Shown: positions 24,192-32,970, numbered from the stretch's first letter. The stretch is DNA of 64,000 nt from Williamsia maris (GCF_024171815.1 NZ_JAMTCJ010000002.1:1240001-1304000), one strand, 5' to 3'. Notes: generated by a model from the sequence alone, not told the origin. Translations and numbers: made by a program.

Positions 24192-24824
24192 GTGGCCACC
24201 CGGACGCGTCTGACCCCCGTGCAACGCCGCGATCAGTTGCTCGATCTGGGTGCCGAACTGTTCGCCTCGCATCCCTACGACGAGGTGCACATCGAGCGGG
24301 TGGCCGAATTGGCCGGTGTGTCACGGGGATTGCTGTACCACTACTTCCCCAGCAAGCGGGACTTCTTCGTCGCGTTCCTCAGTCGGGAGAACGAGGCGCT
24401 GCTCGCCGAGACCGCGCCCGACCCGACCCTGCCGCCGATCGAGCAACTCCGCGGGGGTGTCGTCGCCTTCCTGGACCACTGCATCGCCCACGAACACGGC
24501 GTACGGGCGGTGTTCCGTGGCGCGGTGAGTTCCGACCCGGCCATCGTCGACATCGTCTCGAGGTCGATCGACCTCGAGGTGGAGCGGATCCTGACCGCCG
24601 TCGACGGACACGCCGACGTCGCCCCGGTGCTGGTGCTGGCCCTGCGGAGCTGGATCGGCATGGTGCGCGCGTCCTGCTACGAGTTCCTGGGCGACCGGAC
24701 CATCGACAAGCAGGACGTCGCGACGATGTGCATCGGGGCTTTCGTGGGCGCGATGTCGGGGCTCCCGGCCACGGCGGTGCCCGCGGGACTGCTGCGGGCG
24801 ATCGCCGACGTCACTCCCCGGTGA
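24192..24824 (+). CDS. TetR-family transcriptional regulator
   Basis: A TetR protein of 210 residues from GTG 24192. The N-terminal helix-turn-helix is '[20 protein letters not shown]', followed by an all-helical ligand domain. GTG 24192 was chosen because it lies exactly seven bases after TAGGGT, predicting a leaderless mRNA. GTG 24183, three codons earlier, is the alternative. It is divergent from the CYP102-like gene and probably represses it through the CGCTACT/AGTAGCG dyad. It is not KstR, whose operator type differs. Its 3' end overlaps that of convergent echA19 by 14 bp. Confidence 0.85.
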   Translation: MATRTRLTPVQRRDQLLDLGAELFASHPYDEVHIERVAELAGVSRGLLYHYFPSKRDFFVAFLSRENEALLAETAPDPTLPPIEQLRGGVVAFLDHCIAHEHGVRAVFRGAVSSDPAIVDIVSRSIDLEVERILTAVDGHADVAPVLVLALRSWIGMVRASCYEFLGDRTIDKQDVATMCIGAFVGAMSGLPATAVPAGLLRAIADVTPR

Positions 24825-25602
24825 AGACCGGCTTCTGCTTCTCGGCGAAGGCGCGCGGACCGACCTTGGCGTCCTTGCTCATGAACACCTTCACTCCGAG
24901 GTCCGCGTCGATCGTGAACGCGTCCTCCTCGTGCATGCCCTCGGTGTCGCGGATGGTCTTGAGGATCGCCTGGACCGCCAGGGGGCCGTTGGCGGCGATG
25001 AGGTCGGCCACCGACAGCGCCTTGTCCAGCGCGGTGCCGTCCGGCACGACGTAGCCGATCAGCCCGTAGTCGAGCGCCTCGGCGGCGGTGATGTGCCGTC
25101 CGGTCAGCAGGATGTCGGCGGCGATCGTGTACGGGATCTGACGAACCAGGCGGACGGCGCTGCCGCCCAGCGGGAACAGTCCCCACTTCGCCTCGGAGAC
25201 GCCGAATCTGGCGCTCTCCCCGGCCACTCGGATGTCGGTGCCCTGCAGGATCTCGGTGCCGCCCGCGATGGCGGCGCCCTCGACCGCGGCGATCAGGGGC
25301 TTGCTCAACCGCCGGCCCTTGAGGAGCGCGGGAAGCCGCGTGAGGTCCCACCCGCCCTTGCTGAAGTTGTCGCCGGGGGCCTGTGAGTTCATCGCCTTGA
25401 GATCGGCGCCCGCGCAGAAGGCGCCGCCCGCGCCGGTGAGGATCGCGACACGGATCGACGGGTCGGAGTCCACCCGGTCCCAGGCCTCGGCCATGATCGC
25501 CATCATCTCGCCGGACAACGCGTTGCGTGCCTCCGGCCGGTTCATGGTGACGATGAGGGTGTGATCACGTTGCTCGACAAGGCAATGCGGCTCGCTCGAC
25601 AT
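24811..25602 (-). CDS. echA19: Steroid enoyl-CoA hydratase EchA19
   Basis: A 263-residue crotonase of the same length as I recall for Mtb EchA19 (Rv3516), which hydrates unsaturated steroid side-chain CoA. Oxyanion-hole segments are '[12 protein letters not shown]' and '[13 protein letters not shown]'; a catalytic acid is expected in '[14 protein letters not shown]'. It is divergent from fadD19, as in Mtb where fadD19 and echA19 are adjacent. A KstR site lies 65 bp upstream in the shared region. The 3' end overlaps tetR by 14 bp, so there is no room for a terminator between these convergent genes. Confidence 0.92.
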   Translation of the reverse strand: MSSEPHCLVEQRDHTLIVTMNRPEARNALSGEMMAIMAEAWDRVDSDPSIRVAILTGAGGAFCAGADLKAMNSQAPGDNFSKGGWDLTRLPALLKGRRLSKPLIAAVEGAAIAGGTEILQGTDIRVAGESARFGVSEAKWGLFPLGGSAVRLVRQIPYTIAADILLTGRHITAAEALDYGLIGYVVPDGTALDKALSVADLIAANGPLAVQAILKTIRDTEGMHEEDAFTIDADLGVKVFMSKDAKVGPRAFAEKQKPVFTGE

Positions 25603-25666
25603 GACGCTCTTCTCCGTGCTCGGGTCCGATCACGCGGGGGAATCGGAGTTGCTGCTTGCCGGAAAC

Positions 25667-25680
25667 GGTAACACGTTCTA
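25667..25680. promoter_or_regulatory. KstR operator between echA19 and fadD19
   Basis: GGTAACACGTTCTA matches the KstR consensus except at its first base. The terminal TA is shared with TAGTTT (25679-25684), a -10 box exactly seven bases before the fadD19 ATG. Repressor binding would overlap that promoter completely. Confidence 0.8.
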
Positions 25681-25691
25681 GTTTTAGGGTC

Positions 25692-27350
25692 ATGGCCTAC
25701 AACATCGCCGACTTCATCGAGCACGCCGTCGACCTCATGCCCGATCGCACCGCGTTGGAGACCGACGGCGCATCGCGTACCTACGCGGAGTTGGAGGCGC
25801 GCGCGAACGCCCTCGCGCACCAGCTGCGCGCGTTCGGTGTCGAGCCGGGCGAGACCGTCGGCGTCTACAGTCGCAACACCCTCGAGTGCGTCGAGGCGAT
25901 GGTCGCGATCTTCAAGGCCCGCGCGGTGATGGTGAACGTGAACTTCCGTTACGTGGAGAGCGAACTCGAGCACATCTTCACCGACTCGGAGATGAAGGTC
26001 CTCATCTACGAGCGGCAGTTCACCCAGAAGGTCGCCAAGGTGCTCCCGAAGGCGCCGAAGCTCGAGCACCTCATCGTCATGGAGGACGGCGTGAGTCGCG
26101 ACATCGCCGACGCGCTGAACCACGGGCATCTGACCGCCGACGCGACCGAGTTCGAGGACGCGATCGCGAACAACTCGAGCGAACGCGACTTCGAGGAGCG
26201 GTCCAACGACGACCTCTACATGCTCTACACCGGTGGGACGACCGGACATCCCAAGGGCGTCGTCTGGCGTCAGGAGGACGTCTACCGGGTGCTCGGCGGC
26301 GGCACCGACTGGTTCAACGGGGTCCCGATCGACGACGAGTGGAAGTTCGCGAACGACGGTGCCGCGGGCGGTCAGCTGGTGCGGTTCCCGATCCCGCCGT
26401 TCATCCACGGCGGGTCGCAGTGGGCAGTGTTCCAGGCCCTCTACGGCGGCGGCAAGGCCATCATCTACCCGGAGTTCGGCGGCCACCAGACCTGGCAGAT
26501 CGTCGAGCGGCACAAGGTCAACGTCATCTTCATCACCGGCGACGCGATGGCGCGGCCGATGATCGACGCGCTGCTGGAGAAGGACTACGACATCAGCTCG
26601 GTCTTCTCCGTCGCCTCGTCGGCCGCGCTGTTCTCCCAGAGCGTCAAGGACCAGTACGTCGACAAGTTCCCCAACGCGGTCATCATCGACGCCATCGGGT
26701 CGTCGGAGACGGGCTTCGGGGGACTCGCGACGATCACGAAGGGCGCCGAGCACGCCGGCGGCCCGCGCGTGAAGGCCGATCCGAACACCGTGTTGTTGCG
26801 CGAGGACGGGACCATCATCCCGGTCGGCTCCGACGAGGTCGGGGTGATGGCGCGCACCGGCAACATCCCGCTGCGCTACTACAACGATCCGGTGAAGTCG
26901 GACAAGACCTTCAAGGTCTACGACGGGACCCGCTACTCGATCCCCGGGGACTACGCCCGCTACGAGACCGACGGATCCATCACCATGCTCGGTCGCGGAT
27001 CGGTGTCGATCAACTCCGGCGGCGAGAAGATCTACCCCGAAGAGGTGGAACAAGCCCTCAAGGCCCACCCCGACGTGTTCGACGCCGTCGTCGTGGGGGT
27101 GCCCGACGAGCGGTACGGCCAGCGGGTGTCGGCCGTGATCGCCACCCGTGACGGCGCACAGCCCTCGCTGGCGAGCATCAACGAGGCTGCGCGCGAACAG
27201 ATCGCGGGATACAAGTGCCCACGCAGCGTCTGGTTCGTCGACACGATCAAGCGCTCTCCCGCCGGGAAACCGAACTACCGCTGGGGAACCGAGATCACCG
27301 AGTCGCGGGCGGCCGACGAGACCCTGACCGTCACCTCCACCCGCGTCTAG
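25692..27350 (+). CDS. fadD19: Steroid-26-oyl-CoA synthetase FadD19
   Basis: A 552-residue ANL ligase that aligns along its length with Mtb FadD19 (Rv3515c): 'YNIADFIEHAVDLMPDR', 'NVNFRYVESELEHIFTDSEM', P-loop 'LYTGGTTGHPKGVVW', 'SIGSSETGFGG'-like 'AIGSSETGFGGLA', and C-terminal 'RSPAGKPNYRW'. FadD19 activates the C26 carboxylate formed by CYP125 and is required for C24-branched sterols in Rhodococcus. ATG 25692 has no Shine-Dalgarno. TAGTTT at 25679-25684 is spaced seven bases before it, so transcription should begin on the ATG itself (leaderless mRNA). Confidence 0.94.
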   Translation: MAYNIADFIEHAVDLMPDRTALETDGASRTYAELEARANALAHQLRAFGVEPGETVGVYSRNTLECVEAMVAIFKARAVMVNVNFRYVESELEHIFTDSEMKVLIYERQFTQKVAKVLPKAPKLEHLIVMEDGVSRDIADALNHGHLTADATEFEDAIANNSSERDFEERSNDDLYMLYTGGTTGHPKGVVWRQEDVYRVLGGGTDWFNGVPIDDEWKFANDGAAGGQLVRFPIPPFIHGGSQWAVFQALYGGGKAIIYPEFGGHQTWQIVERHKVNVIFITGDAMARPMIDALLEKDYDISSVFSVASSAALFSQSVKDQYVDKFPNAVIIDAIGSSETGFGGLATITKGAEHAGGPRVKADPNTVLLREDGTIIPVGSDEVGVMARTGNIPLRYYNDPVKSDKTFKVYDGTRYSIPGDYARYETDGSITMLGRGSVSINSGGEKIYPEEVEQALKAHPDVFDAVVVGVPDERYGQRVSAVIATRDGAQPSLASINEAAREQIAGYKCPRSVWFVDTIKRSPAGKPNYRWGTEITESRAADETLTVTSTRV

Positions 27351-27379
27351 ACCACGCTCCACCGAACGAGAGACACGTC

Positions 27380-28525
27380 ATGAGAACAGAACTGACCGAA
27401 CGTTTCGGGATCGAGTACCCGATCTTCGGGTTCACCCCGTCCGAGCACGTCGCCGCGGCCATCAGCCGCGCCGGCGGACTCGGGGTGCTCGGTTGCGTCC
27501 GCTTCAACGAGGCCGATGAGCTCAACACCGTCCTCGAGTGGATGCACGAGAACACCGACGGCAAGCCGTTCGGCGTGGACATCGTCATGCCCGCGAAGAT
27601 CCCCACCGAGGGAACACAGGTCGACCTCGACTCACTCATCCCGGCCGAACACCGGGCGTTCGTCGAGCGCACCCTCGACGAGCTGCACGTGCCGAAACTG
27701 CCGGGGGAGGAGCGTGTGAACGCGGGCGTCCTGGGGTGGCTGCACTCGGTCGCGCGATCGCACGTCGACATCGCCATGGAGCACGCCGACCGCTACGGCC
27801 AGATCAAGCTCATCGCGAACGCGCTGGGCTCGCCGCCCAAGGACGTGATCGACAAGTCGCACGAGCACGGCGTGCAGGTCGCCGCGCTCGCCGGCGCGAG
27901 AGCCCATGCCATGCACCACGTCGACGCCGGCGTCGACATCGTCATCGCACAGGGTTACGAGGCCGGCGGGCACACCGGCGAGATCACCTCGATCATCCTG
28001 TGGCCGGAGATCGTCGACGCGGTCCGCGGGCACGCGTCGGTGCTCGCGGCCGGCGGTGTGGGCAGTGGGCGCCAGATGGCGGCGGCACTCGCCTCCGGAG
28101 CCGAGGGGGTCTGGATGGGGTCGTACTGGCTGACCGCGGCGGAATACAAGCTCGGGTCGACCGGCGACGGCCCGACCACGATCCAGCAAGCGCTGCTCGA
28201 CGCGACCTCGCATGACACCGTCCGCCGCCGCATCTACTCCGGTAAGCCGGCCCGGCTGTTGAAGACGAAGTGGACCGACGCGTGGGACGCCGCGGATGCC
28301 CCGGAGCCGTTGCCGATGCCGCTGCAGAACATCCTCGTGAGTGAGGCTCATGCAAGGATCTCGGCGGCCGACGACGCCAGCGTGGTCGCGATGCCCGCCG
28401 GTCAGATCGTGGGCCGGATGAACGCGATCACGCCGACCGCCGAACTCATCGAGGACCTCGTCCGCGAATACGAGGAGACCGTCGCCCGCCTTGGCCAGAC
28501 CGTGGTGGAGAAGTCCCCGGCCTGA
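27380..28525 (+). CDS. Nitronate monooxygenase-fold FMN oxidoreductase
   Basis: A 381-residue FMN TIM barrel of the nitronate monooxygenase/enoyl reductase-like family: 'IEYPIFGFTPSEHVAAAISR' N-terminally, 'IAQGYEAGGHTGEI', phosphate-binding 'VLAAGGVGSGRQMA' and 'GAEGVWMGSYWL'. It differs clearly from IpdC in this window. ATG 27380 lies 29 bp after fadD19 and is probably cotranscribed from the KstR-controlled promoter. Its reaction is unknown; a side-chain double-bond reduction or dehydrogenation is conceivable from context. It is followed by a long inverted repeat. Confidence 0.8.
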   Translation: MRTELTERFGIEYPIFGFTPSEHVAAAISRAGGLGVLGCVRFNEADELNTVLEWMHENTDGKPFGVDIVMPAKIPTEGTQVDLDSLIPAEHRAFVERTLDELHVPKLPGEERVNAGVLGWLHSVARSHVDIAMEHADRYGQIKLIANALGSPPKDVIDKSHEHGVQVAALAGARAHAMHHVDAGVDIVIAQGYEAGGHTGEITSIILWPEIVDAVRGHASVLAAGGVGSGRQMAAALASGAEGVWMGSYWLTAAEYKLGSTGDGPTTIQQALLDATSHDTVRRRIYSGKPARLLKTKWTDAWDAADAPEPLPMPLQNILVSEAHARISAADDASVVAMPAGQIVGRMNAITPTAELIEDLVREYEETVARLGQTVVEKSPA

Positions 28526-28532
28526 GACCCGA

Positions 28533-28600
28533 CAGTTGGGCACGTACGGCCACCAGTTGGGCATCCAGGCGCCCAATCAATGGTCTTACGTGCCCAACTG
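28533..28600. repeat. Inverted repeat between convergent FMN enzyme and fadD17 genes (candidate bidirectional terminator)
   Basis: CAGTTGGGCACGTA (28533-28546) and TACGTGCCCAACTG (28587-28600) are perfect 14-bp inverted arms separated by 40 bases. Inside them TTGGGC (28557-28562) and GCCCAA (28571-28576) form a second hairpin. CCAGTTGGGCA recurs at 28553-28563. The right arm is the 3' end of fadD17, encoding its last residues QLGT and the stop. It may terminate both genes or may be a dispersed intergenic repeat. Confidence 0.75.
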
Positions 28601-30169
28601 GCGGGCGGGGCGGTAGGTGCGGGTGGCGCGATCGAGGGAGAAGGTGGGAACCAGGGCCTTGCCTGCCAGTTCCCGCTTGAGGACCTTGAACGTCGCCGTC
28701 CGCGGCAGCTCCTCGACGAGGCAGACGTGCGCAGGCCACTGCTTCGGGCCGAGGTCGGTCTGGGCGGCGAGAAATCCGGTCAGGTCGTCGGCACCGACAT
28801 CGCCGACAACCGACGCCACGATCTCGTCCCCCACATCGGCTCCGATGCCGTAAACCGCGGCCAGCCGGATCTCGTCGTGTCGCAACAGGATCCGCTCGAT
28901 GGGCCCGGTGGCGAGGTTCTCGCCGTCTACGCGTACCCAGTCGCCGAGACGACCGGCGAAGTAGACGTATCCGGCCGCGTCGACGTAGCCGAGATCGCCG
29001 GTGTGATACCGCCCGCCACGCATGCGTTCGGCCTCGGCGTCGGGGTTGCGGTAGTAGCCGGTGAACAGACCGGCGCCTGCACTGTTGACGATCTCGCCGA
29101 TCGCCGCGGACGCGTTGACCAGGGAGCCATCGGCATCGAAGATCGCGGTGGGACAACGCTCACCGGTCTCGGGGTCGATCACCGCGTTCGGTTGGACCAA
29201 CGGCCCGAGCGCCTCCGGTGGGGTGTCGGGGGTGCGCGTGATGGCGACACCGCCCTCGGTCGAGCCGAACCCGTCGACCACCGTGACGCCGAACCGCTGC
29301 GCGAACGCGACGATGTCGTGCGCCGACGCCTCGTTGCCGTAGACGATGCGCAGGGTGGTGTCGGCGTCGTCGGGCTCGCCGGGCGTGGCCAGCACGTAGC
29401 TCAGCGGCTTGCCGACATAATTGGCGTAGGTGACGCCGTAGCGCCGGACGTCGGTGAGGAACCCGCGCGCGGAGAACGTGCGACGCAACGCCATCGACGC
29501 ACCCGCGGCGACCGCGACACTCCACCCCGCGATGATCGCGTTGGAGTGGAACATGGGCATCGACAGGTAGACGACATCGGTGTCGTCGAGGCCGAACCGC
29601 TGCGCGAGCATCGCCCCCGCGGCGGCGAACTTCCGGTGATCGCAGCAGACGGCCTTCGGCTCGCCGCTGGTCCCCGAGGTGAAGATGAGCATCATCAGTT
29701 GCTCGGGGGTGATCTCCGGTCGCGGTCGCGGTCGGGCCGGACGGGTCGCGGCCGCACGGAGTCGCGCCGCCCAGTCGGACGAGGTGATGTCGATGACCGT
29801 TGTCTCCGAGCCGATCTCGGAGTCGTCGAGCAGATGCGCGGTCTCGGGGGAGGTCAGCACCACGCCGCAGTCGGCGGTCGCGATGTCGCGGGCCAGCGCC
29901 GCCCCGCGCCGCGTGGTGTTCAGTCCGACCAGGACCAGCCCGTCGACGGCCGCCGCGCACAGCAGCACACTGAACTCGACGACGTTGTCGAGCAGCACCG
30001 CGACGTGCGGCGGGCGGTCGGGATCGAGTTCGGCGCGCAGCGCGGTCGCCCAGTGGCGTGCCTGCGCGAGATGAGCACGCCACGAGACGAACTCGCCCTC
30101 GAACCAGATCCCGCTCGAATCGACCTCGGTGAGCGGCTCGAGGAGGTCGGCGACGGTCTGTGGTGTCAC
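28586..30169 (-). CDS. fadD17: Steroid acyl-CoA synthetase FadD17
   Basis: A 527-residue ANL ligase, slightly longer than Mtb FadD17 (Rv3506) but clearly orthologous. It shares 'YFEDSFTSWR'-like 'WFEGEFVSWRAHL', 'NTTRRGAALARDIATADC', P-loop 'MLIFTSGTSGEPKAV', 'GVTYANYVGKPLSYVLATP' and 'VDGFGSTEGGVAITRT'. FadD17 activates C24 steroid carboxylates. Start GTG 30169 lies 13 bp after the fadE27 stop, without a good Shine-Dalgarno, suggesting coupling. The order fadE26-fadE27-fadD17 is identical to Mtb Rv3504-Rv3506. Its last codons are copied in the inverted repeat downstream. Confidence 0.93.
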   Translation of the reverse strand: MTPQTVADLLEPLTEVDSSGIWFEGEFVSWRAHLAQARHWATALRAELDPDRPPHVAVLLDNVVEFSVLLCAAAVDGLVLVGLNTTRRGAALARDIATADCGVVLTSPETAHLLDDSEIGSETTVIDITSSDWAARLRAAATRPARPRPRPEITPEQLMMLIFTSGTSGEPKAVCCDHRKFAAAGAMLAQRFGLDDTDVVYLSMPMFHSNAIIAGWSVAVAAGASMALRRTFSARGFLTDVRRYGVTYANYVGKPLSYVLATPGEPDDADTTLRIVYGNEASAHDIVAFAQRFGVTVVDGFGSTEGGVAITRTPDTPPEALGPLVQPNAVIDPETGERCPTAIFDADGSLVNASAAIGEIVNSAGAGLFTGYYRNPDAEAERMRGGRYHTGDLGYVDAAGYVYFAGRLGDWVRVDGENLATGPIERILLRHDEIRLAAVYGIGADVGDEIVASVVGDVGADDLTGFLAAQTDLGPKQWPAHVCLVEELPRTATFKVLKRELAGKALVPTFSLDRATRTYRPARQLGT

Positions 30170-30182
30170 GGGACCGGGGCGA

Positions 30183-31292
30183 TCAGGCCGGCTCCGCCGC
30201 CAGGGCCTTGCCGATCCGCCGTAGGTGCGTGGTCGCCGTACCGAGGGCGAACTCGTTCTGTTTGGCCCGCAGGAAGTAGCGGTGCAGCCGGTGTGACGTG
30301 TCGATGCCGACCCCGCCGTGGACGTGGACGGCGGTGTGGGCGACACGGTGCCCGGCGTCGGCGGCCCAGAACTTCGCGGTCGCGAGTTCGGTGTCGGCGG
30401 GCAGCCCCTCGCCCATGAGGTACGCCGCCTGCAGCAGCGTGAGCTTCGCGGCCCGGACGTCGATGTAGCCGTCCGCGAGCCGCTGGGCGACGGCCTGGAA
30501 CGACCCGATCGGCCTGCTGAACTGTTCGCGTTCGCGGCCGTACTCGGCGGTCAGGTCCAGCGCCTGGGCCACGAGACCGGCCTGTTCGGCGCACTGCGCC
30601 AACACCATCCGGTCGGCGACGAAGGCCACTGCGTCACGTCCGCCGAGGACATCGGCGGCCGACACGGCGACGCCGTCGAGGTCGACCTGCGCGGTCGGGA
30701 CCAGCCCGGTGGTCCGGGTCGCGGTCACGGTCACGCCGGGGGCATCGGTCGCGATCACCACGGCGATGACGCCGTCGTCGGTCGCCGCGTTGACGATCAG
30801 GGCGCGCGCGGCGTTGGCGAACGGGACCGCGACCTTGCTGCCCCCGATCACCCAGCCGTCACCGTCGGCCCGTGCCGTCGTGGTCGGGGCACCGGGGTCG
30901 TCGGCGAGTTCCTCGTCGACGGCGACCGAGATGATCGCGGCGCCACCGACGAGATCGGCGATCCACCGCTCGCGCAGCGTCTCGGACCCGAAACGGGCGA
31001 TGGCGGGCAGCGCGGCGATGCTGTGCGGGCCGAACGGCACCAGCGCCAGTTCACGCCCGAGTTGTTCGGCAACCGCGACACTGTCGACGACTCCGAGGCC
31101 CGCACCCCCGGATGCGTCGTCGACCTCGAGTCCGAGCAGGCCGGCGTCGGCCAGGGCGCGCCAGAGTTCGGTGTCGACGGGCGCGCCGTCGGCCTCCAGT
31201 GCGGCGAGCTTGTCGTGGTCGGAGATCTTCGCGACGATGTCGCGGGCCAGGCCCGCGACATCGGTGGTCTCTTCGGTGGATCGGAAGTCCAT
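30183..31292 (-). CDS. fadE27: Steroid acyl-CoA dehydrogenase subunit FadE27
   Basis: A 369-residue acyl-CoA dehydrogenase fold protein, orthologous to Mtb Rv3505 (ChsE5). It forms a heterotetramer with FadE26 that introduces the alpha-beta double bond in long steroid side-chain CoAs. Such subunits share FAD sites and only one type of subunit carries the full active site (published for this group). Visible segments are 'DAGLLGLEVDDASGGAGLG', 'YGREREQFSRPIGSFQAVAQ' and 'VHVHGGVGID'. Start ATG 31292 has AAAGGT upstream. It is 30 bp downstream of fadE26. Confidence 0.92.
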   Translation of the reverse strand: MDFRSTEETTDVAGLARDIVAKISDHDKLAALEADGAPVDTELWRALADAGLLGLEVDDASGGAGLGVVDSVAVAEQLGRELALVPFGPHSIAALPAIARFGSETLRERWIADLVGGAAIISVAVDEELADDPGAPTTTARADGDGWVIGGSKVAVPFANAARALIVNAATDDGVIAVVIATDAPGVTVTATRTTGLVPTAQVDLDGVAVSAADVLGGRDAVAFVADRMVLAQCAEQAGLVAQALDLTAEYGREREQFSRPIGSFQAVAQRLADGYIDVRAAKLTLLQAAYLMGEGLPADTELATAKFWAADAGHRVAHTAVHVHGGVGIDTSHRLHRYFLRAKQNEFALGTATTHLRRIGKALAAEPA

Positions 31293-31322
31293 GGTGTGTC
31301 GTACCTTTCGGCGCCGCTGTGT

Positions 31323-32510
31323 CTAGCGCTTCTGGGGCGGTTGCCCGAGCGCGAGCATCGAGATGAGGTCGCGTTGGATCTCGTTGGTGCCGCCGCCGAA
31401 GGTGAGGATCAGCGACGAGCGGTGGAAGCGTTCGAGGCGACCCACGAGCTGGGCGCCTGCGCTCCCGCGACGCAGCGTGGCCGCCGGTCCGACCACCTCC
31501 ATGAGCAGCCGGTAGGCCTCGGTGGCGAACTCGGTCCCGAACACCTTGGTGGCCGACGCGTCGGCCGGGGACGGGGAACCGCCCTGGGTCGCGGCAGCGG
31601 CGATGTTCCAGTTGATCAGCTTGAGGAACTCCACCTTGGCGTGCACGCGCGCGAGGTTCAGCTGGACCCACTCGGCGTCGATGACGCGCTGGCCCGTGCC
31701 GATCTTGGTGTCCTGCGCCCACTGCACCGTCTCGCGCAGCGCCTGCTGGATCGGCGCGGCACTGCACAGCGCCACCCGCTCGTGGTTGAGCTGGTTCGTC
31801 ACCAACGGCCACCCGCCGCCGAGTTCACCGACCACGGCGGTCTTGGGCACGCGGACATCGGAGTAGTACGTCGCGCTCGTGTCGACACCGGCCATCGTGT
31901 GCACCGGCGTGTAGCTGAACCCCTCGGCGTCGGTGGGCACGATCAGCATCGAGATGCCCTTGTGCTTTTTCGCGTCCGGATCCGTGCGGCACGCCAGCCA
32001 GATGTAGTCGGCGTACTGGATGAGGCTGGTCCACATCTTCTGGCCGTTGATGACGAAGTCGTCGCCGTCGGCGACGGCCGTGGTCCGCAGCGACGCCAGG
32101 TCGGTGCCCGCACCGGGCTCGGAGTAGCCGATCGCGAAGTGCAGTTCGCCCGCGGCGATCTTGGGAAGGAAGAACTTCTTCTGCTCGTCGGTGCCGAAGT
32201 TCATGATCGTCGGTGCCACCGAGTTGATGGTGAGGAACGGGACGGGCACGCCCGCGATTGCGGCCTCGTCGGTGAAGATCAGCTGGTCCATCATCGGACG
32301 GTTCTGGCCGCCGAACTCGGTGGGCCACCCGAGGGCGAGCCACCCGTCGCGCCCCATCTGTGCGACGACCTCGCGGTAGACGTCACCCTCACCGACCTCG
32401 CCGGTGTCGGACGCGAGCGCGGATCGGCGCTCGGGCGTCATCAGGTCGGCGAAGTAGGTCCTCAGTTCACGACGGAGCTCTTCTTGGGACTCCGTATAGG
32501 CGATGCGCAT
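31323..32510 (-). CDS. fadE26: Steroid acyl-CoA dehydrogenase subunit FadE26
   Basis: A 395-residue acyl-CoA dehydrogenase orthologous to Mtb Rv3504 (ChsE4). FAD-binding 'AIGYSEPGAGTDLASLRT' and 'NGQKMWTSLIQYADY', and the C-terminal 'ILTFGGGTNEIQRDLI', are intact. With FadE27 it oxidises C27-type steroid side-chain CoAs. ATG 32510 was chosen for the GGAG six bases upstream; an earlier in-frame start at 32528 would include that signal. First gene of the fadE26-fadE27-fadD17 operon. It is divergent from fdxD, with a KstR operator about 70 bp upstream of the ATG. Confidence 0.93.
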   Translation of the reverse strand: MRIAYTESQEELRRELRTYFADLMTPERRSALASDTGEVGEGDVYREVVAQMGRDGWLALGWPTEFGGQNRPMMDQLIFTDEAAIAGVPVPFLTINSVAPTIMNFGTDEQKKFFLPKIAAGELHFAIGYSEPGAGTDLASLRTTAVADGDDFVINGQKMWTSLIQYADYIWLACRTDPDAKKHKGISMLIVPTDAEGFSYTPVHTMAGVDTSATYYSDVRVPKTAVVGELGGGWPLVTNQLNHERVALCSAAPIQQALRETVQWAQDTKIGTGQRVIDAEWVQLNLARVHAKVEFLKLINWNIAAAATQGGSPSPADASATKVFGTEFATEAYRLLMEVVGPAATLRRGSAGAQLVGRLERFHRSSLILTFGGGTNEIQRDLISMLALGQPPQKR

Positions 32511-32579
32511 CGATGCTCCATGAGACAATTCGACCCGAACGTTCCAACGACGTGCGGTGGCACGGGCGTCGCGTGGATC

Positions 32580-32593
32580 TGTAACACGTTCTA
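32580..32593. promoter_or_regulatory. KstR operator between fadE26 and fdxD
   Basis: TGTAACACGTTCTA matches TnnAACnnGTTnnA exactly. The last two bases start TAACCT (32592-32597), a TANNNT -10 box for fdxD. It lies about mid-way in the 140-bp divergent region and can control both directions. Confidence 0.88.
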
Positions 32594-32650
32594 ACCTGAA
32601 TCAGGTAGCGCGTCAACCGGCGCCATGATCGAAGGGAGTGTGCATCGGGT

Positions 32651-32839
32651 ATGCGCATCAAAGCTGATTTCGACCTCTGTGAGTCCAATGCGATCTGCGT
32701 CGGCATGGCGCCGGACGTTTTCGACCTCGACGACAACGATTACCTGGTGATTCTGCAGGAGGAGGTCCCCGAGGACCGCCTCGAGGAGATGCGCCAGGTG
32801 GTGGCCAACTGCCCGAAGGCGGCCCTCTCCATCGAGTGA
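32651..32839 (+). CDS. fdxD: [3Fe-4S] ferredoxin FdxD
   Basis: A 62-residue acidic ferredoxin orthologous to Mtb Rv3503c. Three cysteines, Cys10 and Cys16 (C-x5-C) and Cys54 before Pro, give the single [3Fe-4S] pattern of P450-partner ferredoxins. The position where a fourth ligand would sit holds Asn. It is the likely electron donor for CYP125 or another sterol monooxygenase, because it shares KstR control (inference). GAAGGGAG lies about 12 bases before ATG 32651, a longer spacing than usual. It stands alone between divergent fadE26 and hsd4A. Confidence 0.92.
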   Translation: MRIKADFDLCESNAICVGMAPDVFDLDDNDYLVILQEEVPEDRLEEMRQVVANCPKAALSIE

Positions 32840-32902
32840 CGCCCGACCTCGCCCACACCCTCGTCGCACGCCCGCTGGTGAGACTTGACATCTCGCCGGA
32901 AT

Positions 32903-32916
32903 TAGAACAGGTTCTA
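32903..32916. promoter_or_regulatory. KstR operator, hsd4A distal site
   Basis: TAGAACAGGTTCTA matches the KstR consensus exactly. It is the upstream member of a pair with centres 31 bp (three helical turns) apart. A TTGACA at 32885-32890 lies just before it, but no -10 box at normal spacing follows. Confidence 0.88.
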
Positions 32917-32933
32917 TCCAGAACCAGCCAGGT

Positions 32934-32947
32934 TGGAACCTGTTCCA
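32934..32947. promoter_or_regulatory. KstR operator, hsd4A proximal site
   Basis: TGGAACCTGTTCCA is a perfect palindrome and a full consensus match, 23 bp before GTG 32971. Two in-phase operators before one gene suggest cooperative or especially tight repression of hsd4A. Confidence 0.85.
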
Positions 32948-32970
32948 GGGCATGACGAGAGGTGACGGAC

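Noticed and set aside
24811-24824. 14-bp overlap of tetR and echA19 as a sign of a wrong reading frame
   Set aside because: Both C-termini match their families, and a similar 14-bp convergent overlap occurs at 48799-48812, so compact packing explains it.
30318-32594. 758-codon plus-strand open frame opposite fadE27 and fadE26
   Set aside because: It is the shadow of two well-identified acyl-CoA dehydrogenase genes in high-GC sequence. The translation is Arg/Gly/His/Asp-rich low-complexity with no domain.
32885-32890. Consensus -35 TTGACA before hsd4A
   Set aside because: No TANNNT box lies 16-19 bp downstream; the apparent -35 may be chance.
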